Under the pieces are notes generated by a model that was given only the letters and a program-made list of their open reading frames with translations, made no database searches and was not told the origin of the DNA. The position numbers were made by a program, and so were the translations under genes. This document shows, one piece after another, positions 1-7,276 of a DNA stretch of 50,553 bases. The DNA comes from Pseudobdellovibrionaceae bacterium (GTDB taxonomy: Bacteria > Bdellovibrionota > Bdellovibrionia > Bdellovibrionales > JAMPXM01), in NCBI GenBank assembly GCA_021463345.1, contig JAJTYM010000028.1:1-50553 (forward strand). Reading direction: 5' to 3'. Each line of letters opens with the position of its first letter. Positions within the stretch are counted from its first letter, which is position 1.

Positions 1-1
1 A

Positions 2-598
2 AACAGAATGGAGAGATTGACCTCGAGACCGAGGTCGCCTAAACGATGTTCAACCCGCCACTCGATCGACGAGTTTCAACTAAACGACGGACAAGCCCGG
101 AAAATGAAATCCGAGAAAACACCAAAATCGGGACACACCCGCATAGTGGATATTTCCGCTCCTGAATTAAAAAACTTTTTATTAAAACACAAAAAGCAAA
201 ACATATCCGCCGAGCCTATTTATATTTTTTCCCGTCATAATCAATGGGAAAAAGGCCACGGCCCAGCCAAGGCCGTGAAAAAGGCATTGATCGATGCGGG
301 CTACACACCTAAAACCATCACCCGCCAAGTAAAAAAAGAAGATAAAAACGGGATCATGCAGACGGTGATTGAAAAAGAAGAAATCTGGCCAAATTTTCAC
401 TCGCTCAGAGCCTCCTACACGATGAACTTGCTGTTAAAAAATACCCCCATTTTAAAGGTTCAAAAAATTCTTGGACATCTTGACCTCAAAACCACCCAGC
501 ACTACATCGGGGAACTTAAAAAAGAAGACATCGCAGGAACATCAGTGGTGTTGTTTGAAGATGAAAAGAAAAAACGGGGCAAGCTCAAGGCGGTTTAA
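2..598 (+). CDS. Tyrosine recombinase/phage integrase, C-terminal part (cut by window edge, possibly frameshifted)
   Basis: The C-terminal two thirds has the catalytic signature of tyrosine recombinases: FHSLRASYTMNLL carries the HxLR box, LGHLDLKTT the second His, and HYIGEL the nucleophilic Tyr. These enzymes carry out site-specific integration and excision. The N-terminal core-binding domain and the first catalytic Arg lie off the left edge. The first 20 or so codons (arginine- and serine-rich) do not look like integrase; in another frame bases 1-42 read KQNGEIDLETEVA and then stop, which resembles the IDLET strand before a catalytic beta-sheet. A frameshift near base 40, and so a decaying gene, is possible. 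It differs from the integrase at 5,624-6,835. Confidence 0.7.
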   Translation, partial: NRMERLTSRPRSPKRCSTRHSIDEFQLNDGQARKMKSEKTPKSGHTRIVDISAPELKNFLLKHKKQNISAEPIYIFSRHNQWEKGHGPAKAVKKALIDAGYTPKTITRQVKKEDKNGIMQTVIEKEEIWPNFHSLRASYTMNLLLKNTPILKVQKILGHLDLKTTQHYIGELKKEDIAGTSVVLFEDEKKKRGKLKAV

Positions 599-601
599 TT
601 T

Positions 602-1099
602 ATGAGGGCTTGTTTCAAAAAACTGATGAATTACTTTAAAAACCTAATGAATGGAGAACCCGCATCTTCATTTGTATTCAAGCAGATCATTGGATTCCCC
701 CTTGGTATTTTGCTCGCCACCTCTTGGGGGTTTGGAACTAAACTCTATAATTCATTTACTCATCAACCAATTTGTAAAATCAGTTTTAAAAATCAAAATT
801 CGATTGGCTATTTTTACAGTTGGACTGTGGAAATCAAAGACAAAAATCAAGGTGGTTTTCTTTTATACCCCAAAGACGATGCTCTTATAAGGCTTTCATC
901 CATCAAGCGACCTAAAAGAATAACTGAAGCCCATAATGTAGGTGAACATAAAAATGGCGATTTTAGTCGTGGGGTTAAATTCATCTATACACAGGGTAAG
1001 GAGCCAATGCGGTTAGATTTTGAAACCTACTCCGACAAATTGCTTAACATTCAAAACACTGAGGATGCGACATGCGACGATTTGCTATCCAGTTTATAA
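602..1099 (+). CDS. Hypothetical protein with one N-terminal membrane segment
   Basis: The 165-residue product is not recognised. A hydrophobic segment at about residues 27-45 (IIGFPLGILLATSWGF) predicts a membrane anchor, followed by a hydrophilic, beta-rich looking domain. It starts three bases after the integrase stop and overlaps the next gene by 28 bases, so it is probably co-transcribed with both. No strong ribosome site precedes the chosen ATG, and an internal Met at codon 9 is an alternative start. Codon use is AT-rich like the rest of the element. Confidence 0.55.
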   Translation: MRACFKKLMNYFKNLMNGEPASSFVFKQIIGFPLGILLATSWGFGTKLYNSFTHQPICKISFKNQNSIGYFYSWTVEIKDKNQGGFLLYPKDDALIRLSSIKRPKRITEAHNVGEHKNGDFSRGVKFIYTQGKEPMRLDFETYSDKLLNIQNTEDATCDDLLSSL

Positions 1100-1458
1100 T
1101 TTTCATTTTTTGCTCAAATGGCTTTGCCGATGAAACTAAAAAAGTGATGGTTATACCCATTGATAAAATTAGCGATAAAAAAAGTTATTCTACAAAAGAG
1201 TTAAAAACTATTTTTAATAATTATTTGGAAAGTTATGACGGTAAATCTTTTTGGAAATACCCTGTGGGTTCAGAGCGAGAATTAACGGGAATTGTTTTTC
1301 CTGCAAGTTTTGAAAATTCGTCCAGTGGCAATTTAGCCTTGAGCTGTTATAGATGCGGGATGGGTCGCTCTGATCTTGTGAATGAGGCTGACTGTAAAGA
1401 CCTTGGCTATAAATGGAACCTTCAAAGTTTGACCGAGTTAAAGAAAACCTGTAATTAA
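1072..1458 (+). CDS. Small secreted hypothetical protein, cysteine-containing
   Basis: The 128-residue product begins with a typical signal peptide: a short basic start, the hydrophobic core IQFIIFIFC and a likely cleavage after GFA. The mature part has four cysteines in its last third (CYRC, C at DC, and a C-terminal CN), which could form disulfides or bind a metal. A GAGG ribosome site lies seven bases upstream of the ATG, supporting this start inside the end of the preceding gene. Function unknown; as element cargo it acts outside the cytoplasm. Confidence 0.6.
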   Translation: MRRFAIQFIIFIFCSNGFADETKKVMVIPIDKISDKKSYSTKELKTIFNNYLESYDGKSFWKYPVGSERELTGIVFPASFENSSSGNLALSCYRCGMGRSDLVNEADCKDLGYKWNLQSLTELKKTCN

Positions 1459-1482
1459 ATTTCTAACAGATACCTGTAAGGG

Positions 1483-1833
1483 TTATTTTCCGATAGCGAG
1501 CTTAGCCTCCATCATTTGACGGAACATTTTAATATCGTCGTCTTTCATTCGTTTTAATAATTCACCGATCACTTCCGCATCGGTTCTTTCCTCTTTAAAA
1601 TTGCGGACTCTTTCTTTAAAGGCTTTTTCATTCGTCCCAAGGGCCATTAGCATACGGTAGAGGATTTCACCCTTGGGCGGGTTCGCCCGCCCTGTTTCCA
1701 TTTGGGCGATATAACTATCGGTCACACCCACCTGCACCGCCAATTTGTGCATGGACAATTCTTTATCGGTTCGTAGTTTTTTTAGGAGCCGTCCCTCTTT
1801 TGTGGGGATGACCATTGAGGATCGCTTACTCAT
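1483..1833 (-). CDS. XRE/Cro-type HTH repressor (left element)
   Basis: The 116-residue protein has a lambda-repressor-like HTH at about residues 14-70: LLKKLRTDKELSMHKLAVQ, then VTDSYIAQMETGRANPP for the recognition helix and following turn. It has a helical C-terminal tail of about 45 residues that may dimerise. It is clearly paralogous to the regulator at 6,856-7,239, sharing the order LKKLR...LSM...DxxIxxxExGRA..P....ER.R. A near-perfect palindrome lies 29-48 bases upstream of its start, which fits autorepression. It converges on the genes at 602-1,458. No clear Shine-Dalgarno precedes the start. Confidence 0.85.
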   Translation of the reverse strand: MSKRSSMVIPTKEGRLLKKLRTDKELSMHKLAVQVGVTDSYIAQMETGRANPPKGEILYRMLMALGTNEKAFKERVRNFKEERTDAEVIGELLKRMKDDDIKMFRQMMEAKLAIGK

Positions 1834-1861
1834 AAGAGGATACTAGCAAATTTCCAGAAAT

Positions 1862-1881
1862 TTTACTACATATTTAGTAAA
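1862..1881. promoter_or_regulatory. Operator-like palindrome TTTACTA-N6-TAGTAAA
   Basis: Seven-base arms (1,862-1,868 and 1,875-1,881) form a perfect inverted repeat around CATATT. It lies just upstream of the HTH gene that starts at 1,833. The 16-base string ctacatatttagtaaa recurs at 7,261-7,276 upstream of the paralogous HTH gene, so the site is probably a repressor operator. Confidence 0.65.
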
Positions 1882-2204
1882 TCGTGAAAAATTGAAACCA
1901 ACGAGGCCCGGCGGTCTTCGTTTGGGCCTCATATTAAAATGGAGCGGGGTTTTGGTGTAATGGATTAGACGGATATTTTTGTAATACAAATTATTAAAAT
2001 CATTGGAGAATTATTAAAAAATAGAGTTAAGTATTTGAAAAAGGTCGGGGGCCAAATGACCCCCGTCAAGAGTGGTGGAGGTTCCTACCTCCCCTAAAAC
2101 AGATGAGAAATCAATCACTTACAAGATCAAAGCTCGTCCTGACATTGCCACGACATCGCCCAGAGATCAACTGACTAAAGCGATCAATTATTTTTAATAG
2201 AACA
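1882..2204. other. Intergenic region with small hairpins; possible degenerate att remnant
   Basis: No gene is supported in this gap. It holds GGGGG/CCCCC arms (2,047-2,051 and 2,060-2,064) directly followed by tggtggagg (2,073-2,081) and its imperfect complement cctcccc (2,088-2,094). The nine-base tggtggagg also occurs at the ssrA 3' end (7,490-7,498), so this could be an old attachment-site remnant between two tandem elements. The match is short and may be chance. Confidence 0.25.
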
Positions 2205-2220
2205 AGGGGCCATCGCCCCT
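2205..2220 (-). terminator. Hairpin terminator of the small minus-strand operon
   Basis: AGGGGC-CATC-GCCCCT forms a six-base-pair stem with a four-base loop, four bases past the stop of the 2,224-2,478 gene. Read on the minus strand it is followed by TTGTTCT, a weak U-rich tail. Confidence 0.5.
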
Positions 2221-2223
2221 CTG

Positions 2224-2478
2224 TTAGGACGCTAAATCGTCCTCATCGGCGTCTATTGTTCGATAAATGTTTATGACCTTTTCTGGTTGATCCTCGAAGT
2301 TCGAGAATGAAGCTGTCTTCCCGTTCTTCGAGAACTTGATCTCGGATTTTTTCGCTTGAGTGATCTTCAAGAGAAAATAATTTATCATAAAGACCTTCGC
2401 CAATCCGACGAAAGCAATCAAGAGCGAAACACGAAAACTGATCTCGGATATTTTTTCGATCAATTCTTGATAGTTCAT
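2224..2478 (-). CDS. Small membrane protein, element-encoded, unknown function
   Basis: The 84-residue product has one hydrophobic stretch at about residues 16-38 (VSLLIAFVGLAKVFMINYFLL) and a charged C-terminal tail ending in an acidic ADEDDLAS. A good ribosome site (AAGGAG) lies upstream of the ATG. It follows the gene at 2,509-2,697 by 30 bases on the same strand and is followed by a hairpin terminator, so the two form a short operon divergent from rep. Its size and topology would also suit a phage-like minor membrane protein, but there is no direct evidence for that. Confidence 0.65.
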   Translation of the reverse strand: MNYQELIEKISEISFRVSLLIAFVGLAKVFMINYFLLKITQAKKSEIKFSKNGKTASFSNFEDQPEKVINIYRTIDADEDDLAS

Positions 2479-2508
2479 ATTAAACTCCTTCCAAGAGAGG
2501 CGAAGGGC

Positions 2509-2697
2509 TTACGCCCCTCGCTTAAACTTTTGATCCATTACCGCGATTAGAAACTTTTTGGAAAACATCATCACAGTGGAACGGTTTAAGAAAACCATAA
2601 CCGTATCGCCTCGCTTGGATAATCTCACTCGTTCGGGACGAATGATTGCGAGTTCATTTTGATATTCGCCTTGTTTTTGTTCGATCTTCTTTTTCAT
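2509..2697 (-). CDS. Small basic protein, element-encoded, unknown function
   Basis: The 62-residue product is lysine/arginine-rich at the N-terminus and has a compact hydrophobic C-terminal half (VMVFLNRSTVMMFSKKFLIAVM). The open frame extends upstream to 2,799, but a very strong GAGGAGG ribosome site five bases before the ATG at 2,697 fixes the start there. It is the first gene of the minus-strand pair that diverges from the replication initiator. A small DNA-binding or control protein is possible but not shown. Confidence 0.6.
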   Translation of the reverse strand: MKKKIEQKQGEYQNELAIIRPERVRLSKRGDTVMVFLNRSTVMMFSKKFLIAVMDQKFKRGA

Positions 2698-2936
2698 ATA
2701 AACCTCCTCTGTTTTTTTGTTGAGAGACCCTACCTTCATAAACTTTTGAGGTAGGTCGAACGATAAAACAGCTCCACAGTCCAAGAAATAAATAAGCACA
2801 TTAAACGAGTGCGGACAGAACTATGACAATTCATTGGCGTATGTTCTCGTTAAGCATGAAGAACTACTTTTTCGGAGACGGAGGAGCGATCAGGAGGGAT
2901 CAAGAAAAATAGAAGATCGGGTTCCATATAAGGGGA

Positions 2937-3989
2937 ATGAAAAAAAGAAATCGAAAATCAAGACTTGAGATTTGTCATTGCGATTGGATCACGCTTTTTA
3001 GTTTGCGAGCGGATCAGCGTGGTGCGGAACTCTTAAAAATTTTACGAGATAAGATCGGAATAAACGAAGGAGAAAAATCTTATGGGGGATATGGTGGGGG
3101 TTATTTTTTCGAGCAATTTTTGGATCGAGGCTTTCGGATTTCTGCGAGCGATGAAGGCTCCGCTAAGGTAGAACTCCAAGGATTATTCTTCACAGGAGGA
3201 GTAGCCGAGCCTTTCAAGGAGTTTTTAAGGATTATCAGTGTAGTTAAAACTATCCAAGGAACCGAGTGGAAATTGTCTCGCGTAGATGTTGCCATTGATT
3301 TGTTTGGCGTAGATTTAGAAACTGCGTTCCCAAACCCGAAGTCCAAGCGATATGATTGGAACTTCGCTTTCAACTACTCCGAACACCAAGAAAAAAATAA
3401 AAAAGAGGAAATGGTCTATTCGGGTTTTACTATCCGTCGTCAGCGTTGGAGCCTGACAATTTATAATAAGGCTTTGGAACTATCCCAGTCGAACACTCAC
3501 GCGATTAAGAAATCATTTTTCAATAAATTATCCGATGAAGACGAGCCAATCACGCGGATCGAGCTTCGCCTTAAAAGTTCTCAAGCCCTCATCGCCGTTC
3601 AAGGAATTATCAATTCCCCTTCTTCTGAGAAAGATTTTTGCGAGGCGATCCTTAAACATTGGGGCCAATATCATCGGATTAAAACGAAATCGGGGAACGA
3701 TGAAGAAAGGTTCCGTCGTATCTTCTGCGATCTTGATCCTAAAACTTTCGAGCGAATGAAGAAGAAAGAAGTCGAGCGGATTTATGATGACCATCAGGAG
3801 GTAAAGATCCGAGATATGGTTCGAGATTTTATTCGCTTCGGGATCATCAAGGGTAAAACCACCGAAGAACTTTCCCAGATTGTCGGCGAACAAGTGGAGT
3901 TCCTGCGAGAAAGCGGAGAAATCCCATCAGCCCAAGACCTACCTACCAGCCCTACGCCTACGGTCCGACCGTCAAGGGAGGAGCCGTAG
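2937..3989 (+). CDS. Rep_trans-family replication initiation protein (rolling-circle type)
   Basis: The 350-residue protein matches the pattern of Rep_trans initiators (filamentous phage RstA-like and Tn916/plasmid RepC-like proteins). It has an N-terminal DWITLFS strand (residues 16-22), the hallmark SRVDVAIDLF strand (114-123), and IYNKALELS (175-183) with the presumed nicking Tyr176 next to Lys and Glu. Such proteins nick the double-strand origin and stay linked to the 5' end to start rolling-circle replication. The last 30 residues are proline-rich and run into a hairpin cluster. The ATG lies almost directly after an AAGGGGA stretch (one-base spacing), and a CATATAAG -10-like box sits so close upstream that a nearly leaderless mRNA is possible. 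Confidence 0.75.
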   Translation: MKKRNRKSRLEICHCDWITLFSLRADQRGAELLKILRDKIGINEGEKSYGGYGGGYFFEQFLDRGFRISASDEGSAKVELQGLFFTGGVAEPFKEFLRIISVVKTIQGTEWKLSRVDVAIDLFGVDLETAFPNPKSKRYDWNFAFNYSEHQEKNKKEEMVYSGFTIRRQRWSLTIYNKALELSQSNTHAIKKSFFNKLSDEDEPITRIELRLKSSQALIAVQGIINSPSSEKDFCEAILKHWGQYHRIKTKSGNDEERFRRIFCDLDPKTFERMKKKEVERIYDDHQEVKIRDMVRDFIRFGIIKGKTTEELSQIVGEQVEFLRESGEIPSAQDLPTSPTPTVRPSREEP

Positions 3990-4035
3990 GTGGGGGTTGG
4001 TGGCACCTATTCTATTAGGTGCCACCCGTAGGGTG
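3957..4035. repeat. Cluster of inverted repeats after rep: candidate replication origin or terminator
   Basis: Three inverted repeats follow one another. CCTACGG (3,957-3,963) pairs with CCGTAGG (3,984-3,990). GGTGGCACCTA (3,999-4,009) pairs perfectly with TAGGTGCCACC (4,016-4,026) around a six-base loop. CACCC-GTA-GGGTG occupies 4,023-4,035. The CGTAGG string recurs in each block. An 11-bp perfect stem right after an initiator gene is what rolling-circle origins look like; a run of T follows at about 4,047-4,054, so termination of rep is the other reading. Confidence 0.55.
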
Positions 4036-4118
4036 AGGATTTCATCTTTTTTTTGGCGAGATCACTTTCCATATAAAGAGTGGGCCTAATAATGGGCCTC
4101 AATAACAAGGAGAAAGTT

Positions 4119-4409
4119 ATGAAGGTATTTATGTTGGTCGATGTTCTAATGAGTAAGAAGAGCGTCAATCCCGAAAGCGGTAAAGTTGTGTATCAGGTTT
4201 TCTTTACTAATACGAAAAAAGTCGTCGGCGATGATGGAAAAGATATTCTTTTACCAGAAACGGCGAAATTAAAGTTCGATCAGCCTCTTGGTAAAGGGCC
4301 TCACTTATTGATGGTAAGGATCACCACTTACCAGAACCAAGTTTTCTACACGGGACTAAAAGAAATTAAAGATCCCAAGGCGATCCAAGCATTGAACGAG
4401 GAGGCGTAA
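4119..4409 (+). CDS. Small beta-rich protein, possible ssDNA-binding protein
   Basis: The 96-residue product alternates hydrophobic and polar residues (MKVFMLVDVLMS, VVYQVFFTNT, HLLMVRITTYQNQVFYTG), as in a small OB-like beta barrel. It directly follows the rolling-circle initiator, the position where filamentous phages and related elements encode their ssDNA-binding protein. The open frame reaches back to 4,080, but an AAGGAG site six bases before the ATG at 4,119 supports this start. A CATATAA -10-like box (4,070-4,076), also found before rep, may drive it. The ssDNA-binding role is inferred from position and size only. Confidence 0.6.
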   Translation: MKVFMLVDVLMSKKSVNPESGKVVYQVFFTNTKKVVGDDGKDILLPETAKLKFDQPLGKGPHLLMVRITTYQNQVFYTGLKEIKDPKAIQALNEEA

Positions 4410-4410
4410 A

Positions 4411-4803
4411 ATGTTGCGACTACGCCCCATCTTTACGAAATTGAGTTGGCTTTTTCTTGAGGAGGTCCGTCCGAAAGTTGAACGCGATTTCATCGAGTTC
4501 GAGTTGGCGTATTACGAAGCGATGTTTATTTCGGAAAGTAATCCCAAGACCGCAAAAGAAGCCCTCGACTGCCTCGATCTTATCATTCTACACGAGAGGG
4601 ATGATCTCTATTACGCCTATTGGCCGAGGCTCCACGAGCTTTATCAGGCTTGTGTTAAATACCTCCGAGATAATACGGCCTTATTTGAAGATCCAATTTT
4701 CGGAGAAGGTCGTTTTCAAGAAAATCGAATTAGGTTCCGTCGTGAATATAAACAGCGTATCCTCGTCGCCTACGGCGAGAAGAATGGATATGTGATCGTT
4801 TAA
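4411..4803 (+). CDS. Hypothetical protein co-transcribed with the ssDNA-binding-like gene
   Basis: The 130-residue protein is not recognised. It is rich in aromatic and charged residues and mostly helical in appearance (FIEFELAYYEAMFIS, RLHELYQACVKYLRD). A GAGGAGG ribosome site at the end of the preceding gene and a one-base gap show translation coupling. There is no signal peptide or membrane segment, so it is likely cytoplasmic. A strong terminator follows it. Confidence 0.6.
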   Translation: MLRLRPIFTKLSWLFLEEVRPKVERDFIEFELAYYEAMFISESNPKTAKEALDCLDLIILHERDDLYYAYWPRLHELYQACVKYLRDNTALFEDPIFGEGRFQENRIRFRREYKQRILVAYGEKNGYVIV

Positions 4804-4828
4804 TCTTTACGACCGAGACCGAACCACG

Positions 4829-4868
4829 AACCCACGCCGATCATTTGATCCCGTGGGTTTTGGTTTTT
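4829..4868 (+). terminator. Rho-independent terminator of the rep/ssb-like operon
   Basis: AACCCACG (4,829-4,836) pairs with CGTGGGTT (4,852-4,859), with a GATC/GATC inner stem, followed by TTGGTTTTT. It lies 25 bases after the stop at 4,803. Confidence 0.75.
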
Positions 4869-4945
4869 AAGGAAACAAGACCAAAGATGGGTGAAGTTGG
4901 TCTTCGTTTATGCCGATGTAGAAACGAAAAGTTATAGAGGTCTTT

Positions 4946-5104
4946 ATGGATGGAAATGTTTTTGGTGCTTTAGTTATTTTGGGAGTTTTGTTCTTATTTT
5001 TTCTCATTGGTAGAGAATTGATCTGTTGGTATTGGAAGATAAACCGCACGGTTGAACTTCTTGAGAAGATCCACGAACAATTAAAAAATAAAAACGGTGT
5101 TTAA
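4946..5104 (+). CDS. Small single-span membrane protein (52 aa)
   Basis: The frame starts at an ATG five bases after an AGAGG ribosome site and encodes 52 residues. A hydrophobic span occupies residues 6-22 (FGALVILGVLFLFFLIG), followed by RELICWYWK and a charged helix ending in KNKNGV. It is convergent with the lipoprotein gene, whose stop lies two bases away. Its size resembles a small phage membrane or coat protein, but no leader peptide is seen. Confidence 0.5.
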   Translation: MDGNVFGALVILGVLFLFFLIGRELICWYWKINRTVELLEKIHEQLKNKNGV

Positions 5105-5106
5105 AA

Positions 5107-5550
5107 TTATTTTTCCGTTTCTTTTTTCAGTTCTGGATTAGGAACGACGGCTTCAATAATTGTAATTTTACGGACGGTTTTTTCTCTATCTTTTACCGTA
5201 GAGTATTTAAAAACTCCATCTGGAACAAAACATAGCTCATCTGGAAGAGTTATTTTCTGGTCATCAACAAAATCATTCTGGGATTTCTTTACGGGCATAA
5301 AGACCACATCACCTTTCAAGGCACAAGCGTCAAAAACATTATCAAAATAACTTGGATAATCCGTAGGGCATAAGTGGGCTAAAATACCATAATCCATAAC
5401 TTGAAATACCTTCATGTGAGGAGTTTCATAACATGCTTCGTTTCTAATAATTTTTGATTTAGAAAAGACGCCTGATGAATTTTTAGATGTTGGCAAGCTC
5501 GCACAGCCCACTAAAAAAGTTAAGATCATTAAAAATAAAAAGTTCGTCAT
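5107..5550 (-). CDS. Lipoprotein, element cargo, unknown function
   Basis: The 147-residue product begins with a lipoprotein signal peptide: MTNFLFLMILTF then a lipobox LVGC, lipidated at Cys16. The mature part holds four further cysteines (ACYETP, LCPTDYP, ACALKG, LCFVPD) and a basic tail. It is not recognised. It is transcribed in the direction of the upstream repressor and integrase genes, 73 bases away from them, so it could be a lysogenic-conversion type gene expressed in the integrated state. Surface exclusion is one possible role, without direct evidence. Confidence 0.6.
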   Translation of the reverse strand: MTNFLFLMILTFLVGCASLPTSKNSSGVFSKSKIIRNEACYETPHMKVFQVMDYGILAHLCPTDYPSYFDNVFDACALKGDVVFMPVKKSQNDFVDDQKITLPDELCFVPDGVFKYSTVKDREKTVRKITIIEAVVPNPELKKETEK

Positions 5551-5623
5551 ATAATTTTCCCTACCCCTGAAGTCTGTCTTATTATGTTTTGAAAGTCATC
5601 CCTCTCCTTACCTTCGGTGGTGA

Positions 5624-6835
5624 TTAACCGATTTTTTTATCAAGGAGTTTTTTTCGTCTCTGCTTCTCAAGATCGTCAGCGTTATAAACCAGACTTCGAC
5701 CAATATCGGCGATCCCCTCGGTCGCGTTTTGAAGTTCAGTTCCTGCCATCGCCACATAAAAAGCGGTGGTCCGATAGTCGGAGTGGGCGACGATCTCTTG
5801 AACTTTGACCGCACTTTCTCCACTTCGTAGAAGGTGAGTAATAAAAAACGCTCGAAGAGAATGGAACTTCGTTTGTTTAACCCCTACCTCTCGTTGGAAG
5901 CGTTTTAAGATATTCGCTTGAAGACCTTTCGCCCATCGAGATTTACGCTCAAAAACGAACTCACCCGTCGACTTTAATTTCATTTCTCCGAGAAGAACTT
6001 TTATTGTCGAATTGATTGGGACCATTCGCTCCTCACCATTTTTCGGCGATTTAAGGTTCCCAGTCTTAAACTCGTAGGATTTTCTTACGGTGATTTGATT
6101 GGTTTCGAGACTTATATCCTGCCAGCGTAGGGCGTAGAGTTCCCCCGAACGAAGTCCCGTTTGAATAGCGATTAAATAAACTTGGAACCAGTATTCATTT
6201 TTCTCTTTAACATAGGCCAATAATTTTTCGGCTTCATCTATTGTCATAACCGATGGATATTTTTTTCGACCGTCATTCTTAAAGTAAATCCCAGTCGCGG
6301 GATTTATTTTAATTCGACCATATTCCATAAGGTGATACTCGAAAGCCCCTCGAATGGCCTTCAAAATGTCTTTTTGTGTAGCGACAGCGAGTTCTTTAAC
6401 TTCAGGATGATATTCTCCGCGAACAATTTTTTCGATTTTTCCTCGATTGATCTCGGTGATATGATCGTTGAGAAGAACATCACAATATCTATTGAGATAG
6501 TTTCGTCGGTTCTCGAATGTTGTTCGGGTGATTAGCTCATTCGCTACGCGACCCTCTAAATAGTTGAGATATTGCTCCAAAGCGTCGCGGAAAAGAATAT
6601 CTCCATTCAGCTTTTTCAGCTCTTCTTTCATCAGGTCGTCGCGAAGTTGTTGGCGAACTTTTCGGGCGGTCATTATACCGCGAACGGTTCTTCGTCTTTG
6701 AAGTTGCTTTCCTTTGATCCGTCGCCATACCCGAACATCATAGACATCGGCTTCTTCGGTTTTGTATATTCCATCTTCTAATAAATCTTTTGATTGCTTT
6801 TTACCCACGAAGACCTCTGTCATATCTATCGGCAT
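5624..6835 (-). CDS. int: Tyrosine recombinase/phage integrase
   Basis: This full-length site-specific recombinase of 403 residues has an N-terminal arm-binding region, a core-binding domain (about 80-180) and a catalytic domain. Catalytic residues are visible: Arg229 in TGLRSGEL, Lys262 near NLKSP, His325 and Arg328 in FHSLR, His351 in VAHSD and the nucleophile Tyr360 in TAFYVA. It lies 20 bases after the repressor gene on the same strand, close to the ssrA 3' end, the usual arrangement for an integrase that targets ssrA. The start at 6,835 has no strong ribosome site; the Met at codon 5 is an alternative. It would catalyse both integration and excision. Confidence 0.93.
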   Translation of the reverse strand: MPIDMTEVFVGKKQSKDLLEDGIYKTEEADVYDVRVWRRIKGKQLQRRRTVRGIMTARKVRQQLRDDLMKEELKKLNGDILFRDALEQYLNYLEGRVANELITRTTFENRRNYLNRYCDVLLNDHITEINRGKIEKIVRGEYHPEVKELAVATQKDILKAIRGAFEYHLMEYGRIKINPATGIYFKNDGRKKYPSVMTIDEAEKLLAYVKEKNEYWFQVYLIAIQTGLRSGELYALRWQDISLETNQITVRKSYEFKTGNLKSPKNGEERMVPINSTIKVLLGEMKLKSTGEFVFERKSRWAKGLQANILKRFQREVGVKQTKFHSLRAFFITHLLRSGESAVKVQEIVAHSDYRTTAFYVAMAGTELQNATEGIADIGRSLVYNADDLEKQRRKKLLDKKIG

Positions 6836-6855
6836 TTATTTCACTTTTATTAAGT

Positions 6856-7239
6856 TCAAGCCTTTGGTTTTGGTGTTTCGAGATACTGTTTAATCAGCGT
6901 TTTAATCAGGTGTTTTTGTTCGAGCGTTAAGATCTTGAAGGCTTTAGCGATGAACTCGTCATCACCTTCTTCTCTTTCGTGTCGGCGAACTCGCTCGTCG
7001 AACGCCCTTTGACTTACCTCATACACTTTTAGGATCTTGTCGAAGACTTCGGTCTTCGGGATCTCGGCTCGACCATTTTCTAAAAAACTTATGAAGGTGT
7101 CCGAACACCCAACGAGATCCGCGACCTGTTTCATCGAGAGATCTCTTTCATTTCGCAATTTTTTAAGGATTTGGCCTTTGGGTGAATAAACCTTCTTCGC
7201 ACTTCGCCCTTGTCTTGATTTTTTCGTCTTATTTTTCAT
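6856..7239 (-). CDS. XRE/Cro-type HTH repressor (right element)
   Basis: The 127-residue protein has a basic N-terminal tail, then an HTH domain at about residues 18-75 (ILKKLRNERDLSMKQVA, CSDTFISFLENGRAEIP) and a helical tail. It is paralogous to the 1,483-1,833 protein. It is the first gene of a two-gene unit with the integrase, so it likely controls integrase expression and its own. A half-conserved copy of the left repressor's operator lies 16-38 bases upstream. No ribosome site is apparent before the ATG, so translation may start on a very short leader. Confidence 0.85.
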   Translation of the reverse strand: MKNKTKKSRQGRSAKKVYSPKGQILKKLRNERDLSMKQVADLVGCSDTFISFLENGRAEIPKTEVFDKILKVYEVSQRAFDERVRRHEREEGDDEFIAKAFKILTLEQKHLIKTLIKQYLETPKPKA

Positions 7240-7254
7240 CTAAAAATCCACATT

Positions 7255-7276
7255 ATTTAGCTACATATTTAGTAAA
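7255..7276. promoter_or_regulatory. Operator-like site shared with the left repressor
   Basis: ctacatatttagtaaa (7,261-7,276) repeats exactly the right-hand 16 bases of the palindrome at 1,862-1,881. The left arm here is degenerate (TTTAGCTA instead of TTTACTA). It sits just upstream of the HTH gene starting at 7,239. Confidence 0.6.

Noticed and set aside
19-36. GACCTCG-AGAC-CGAGGTC hairpin at the left edge
   Set aside because: Seven-base arms inside the integrase frame with no flanking context; could be chance.
4946-5104. Filamentous phage major coat protein
   Set aside because: The size is right but there is no signal peptide or Lys-rich C-terminal DNA-binding end, and no Zot or adsorption protein accompanies it.
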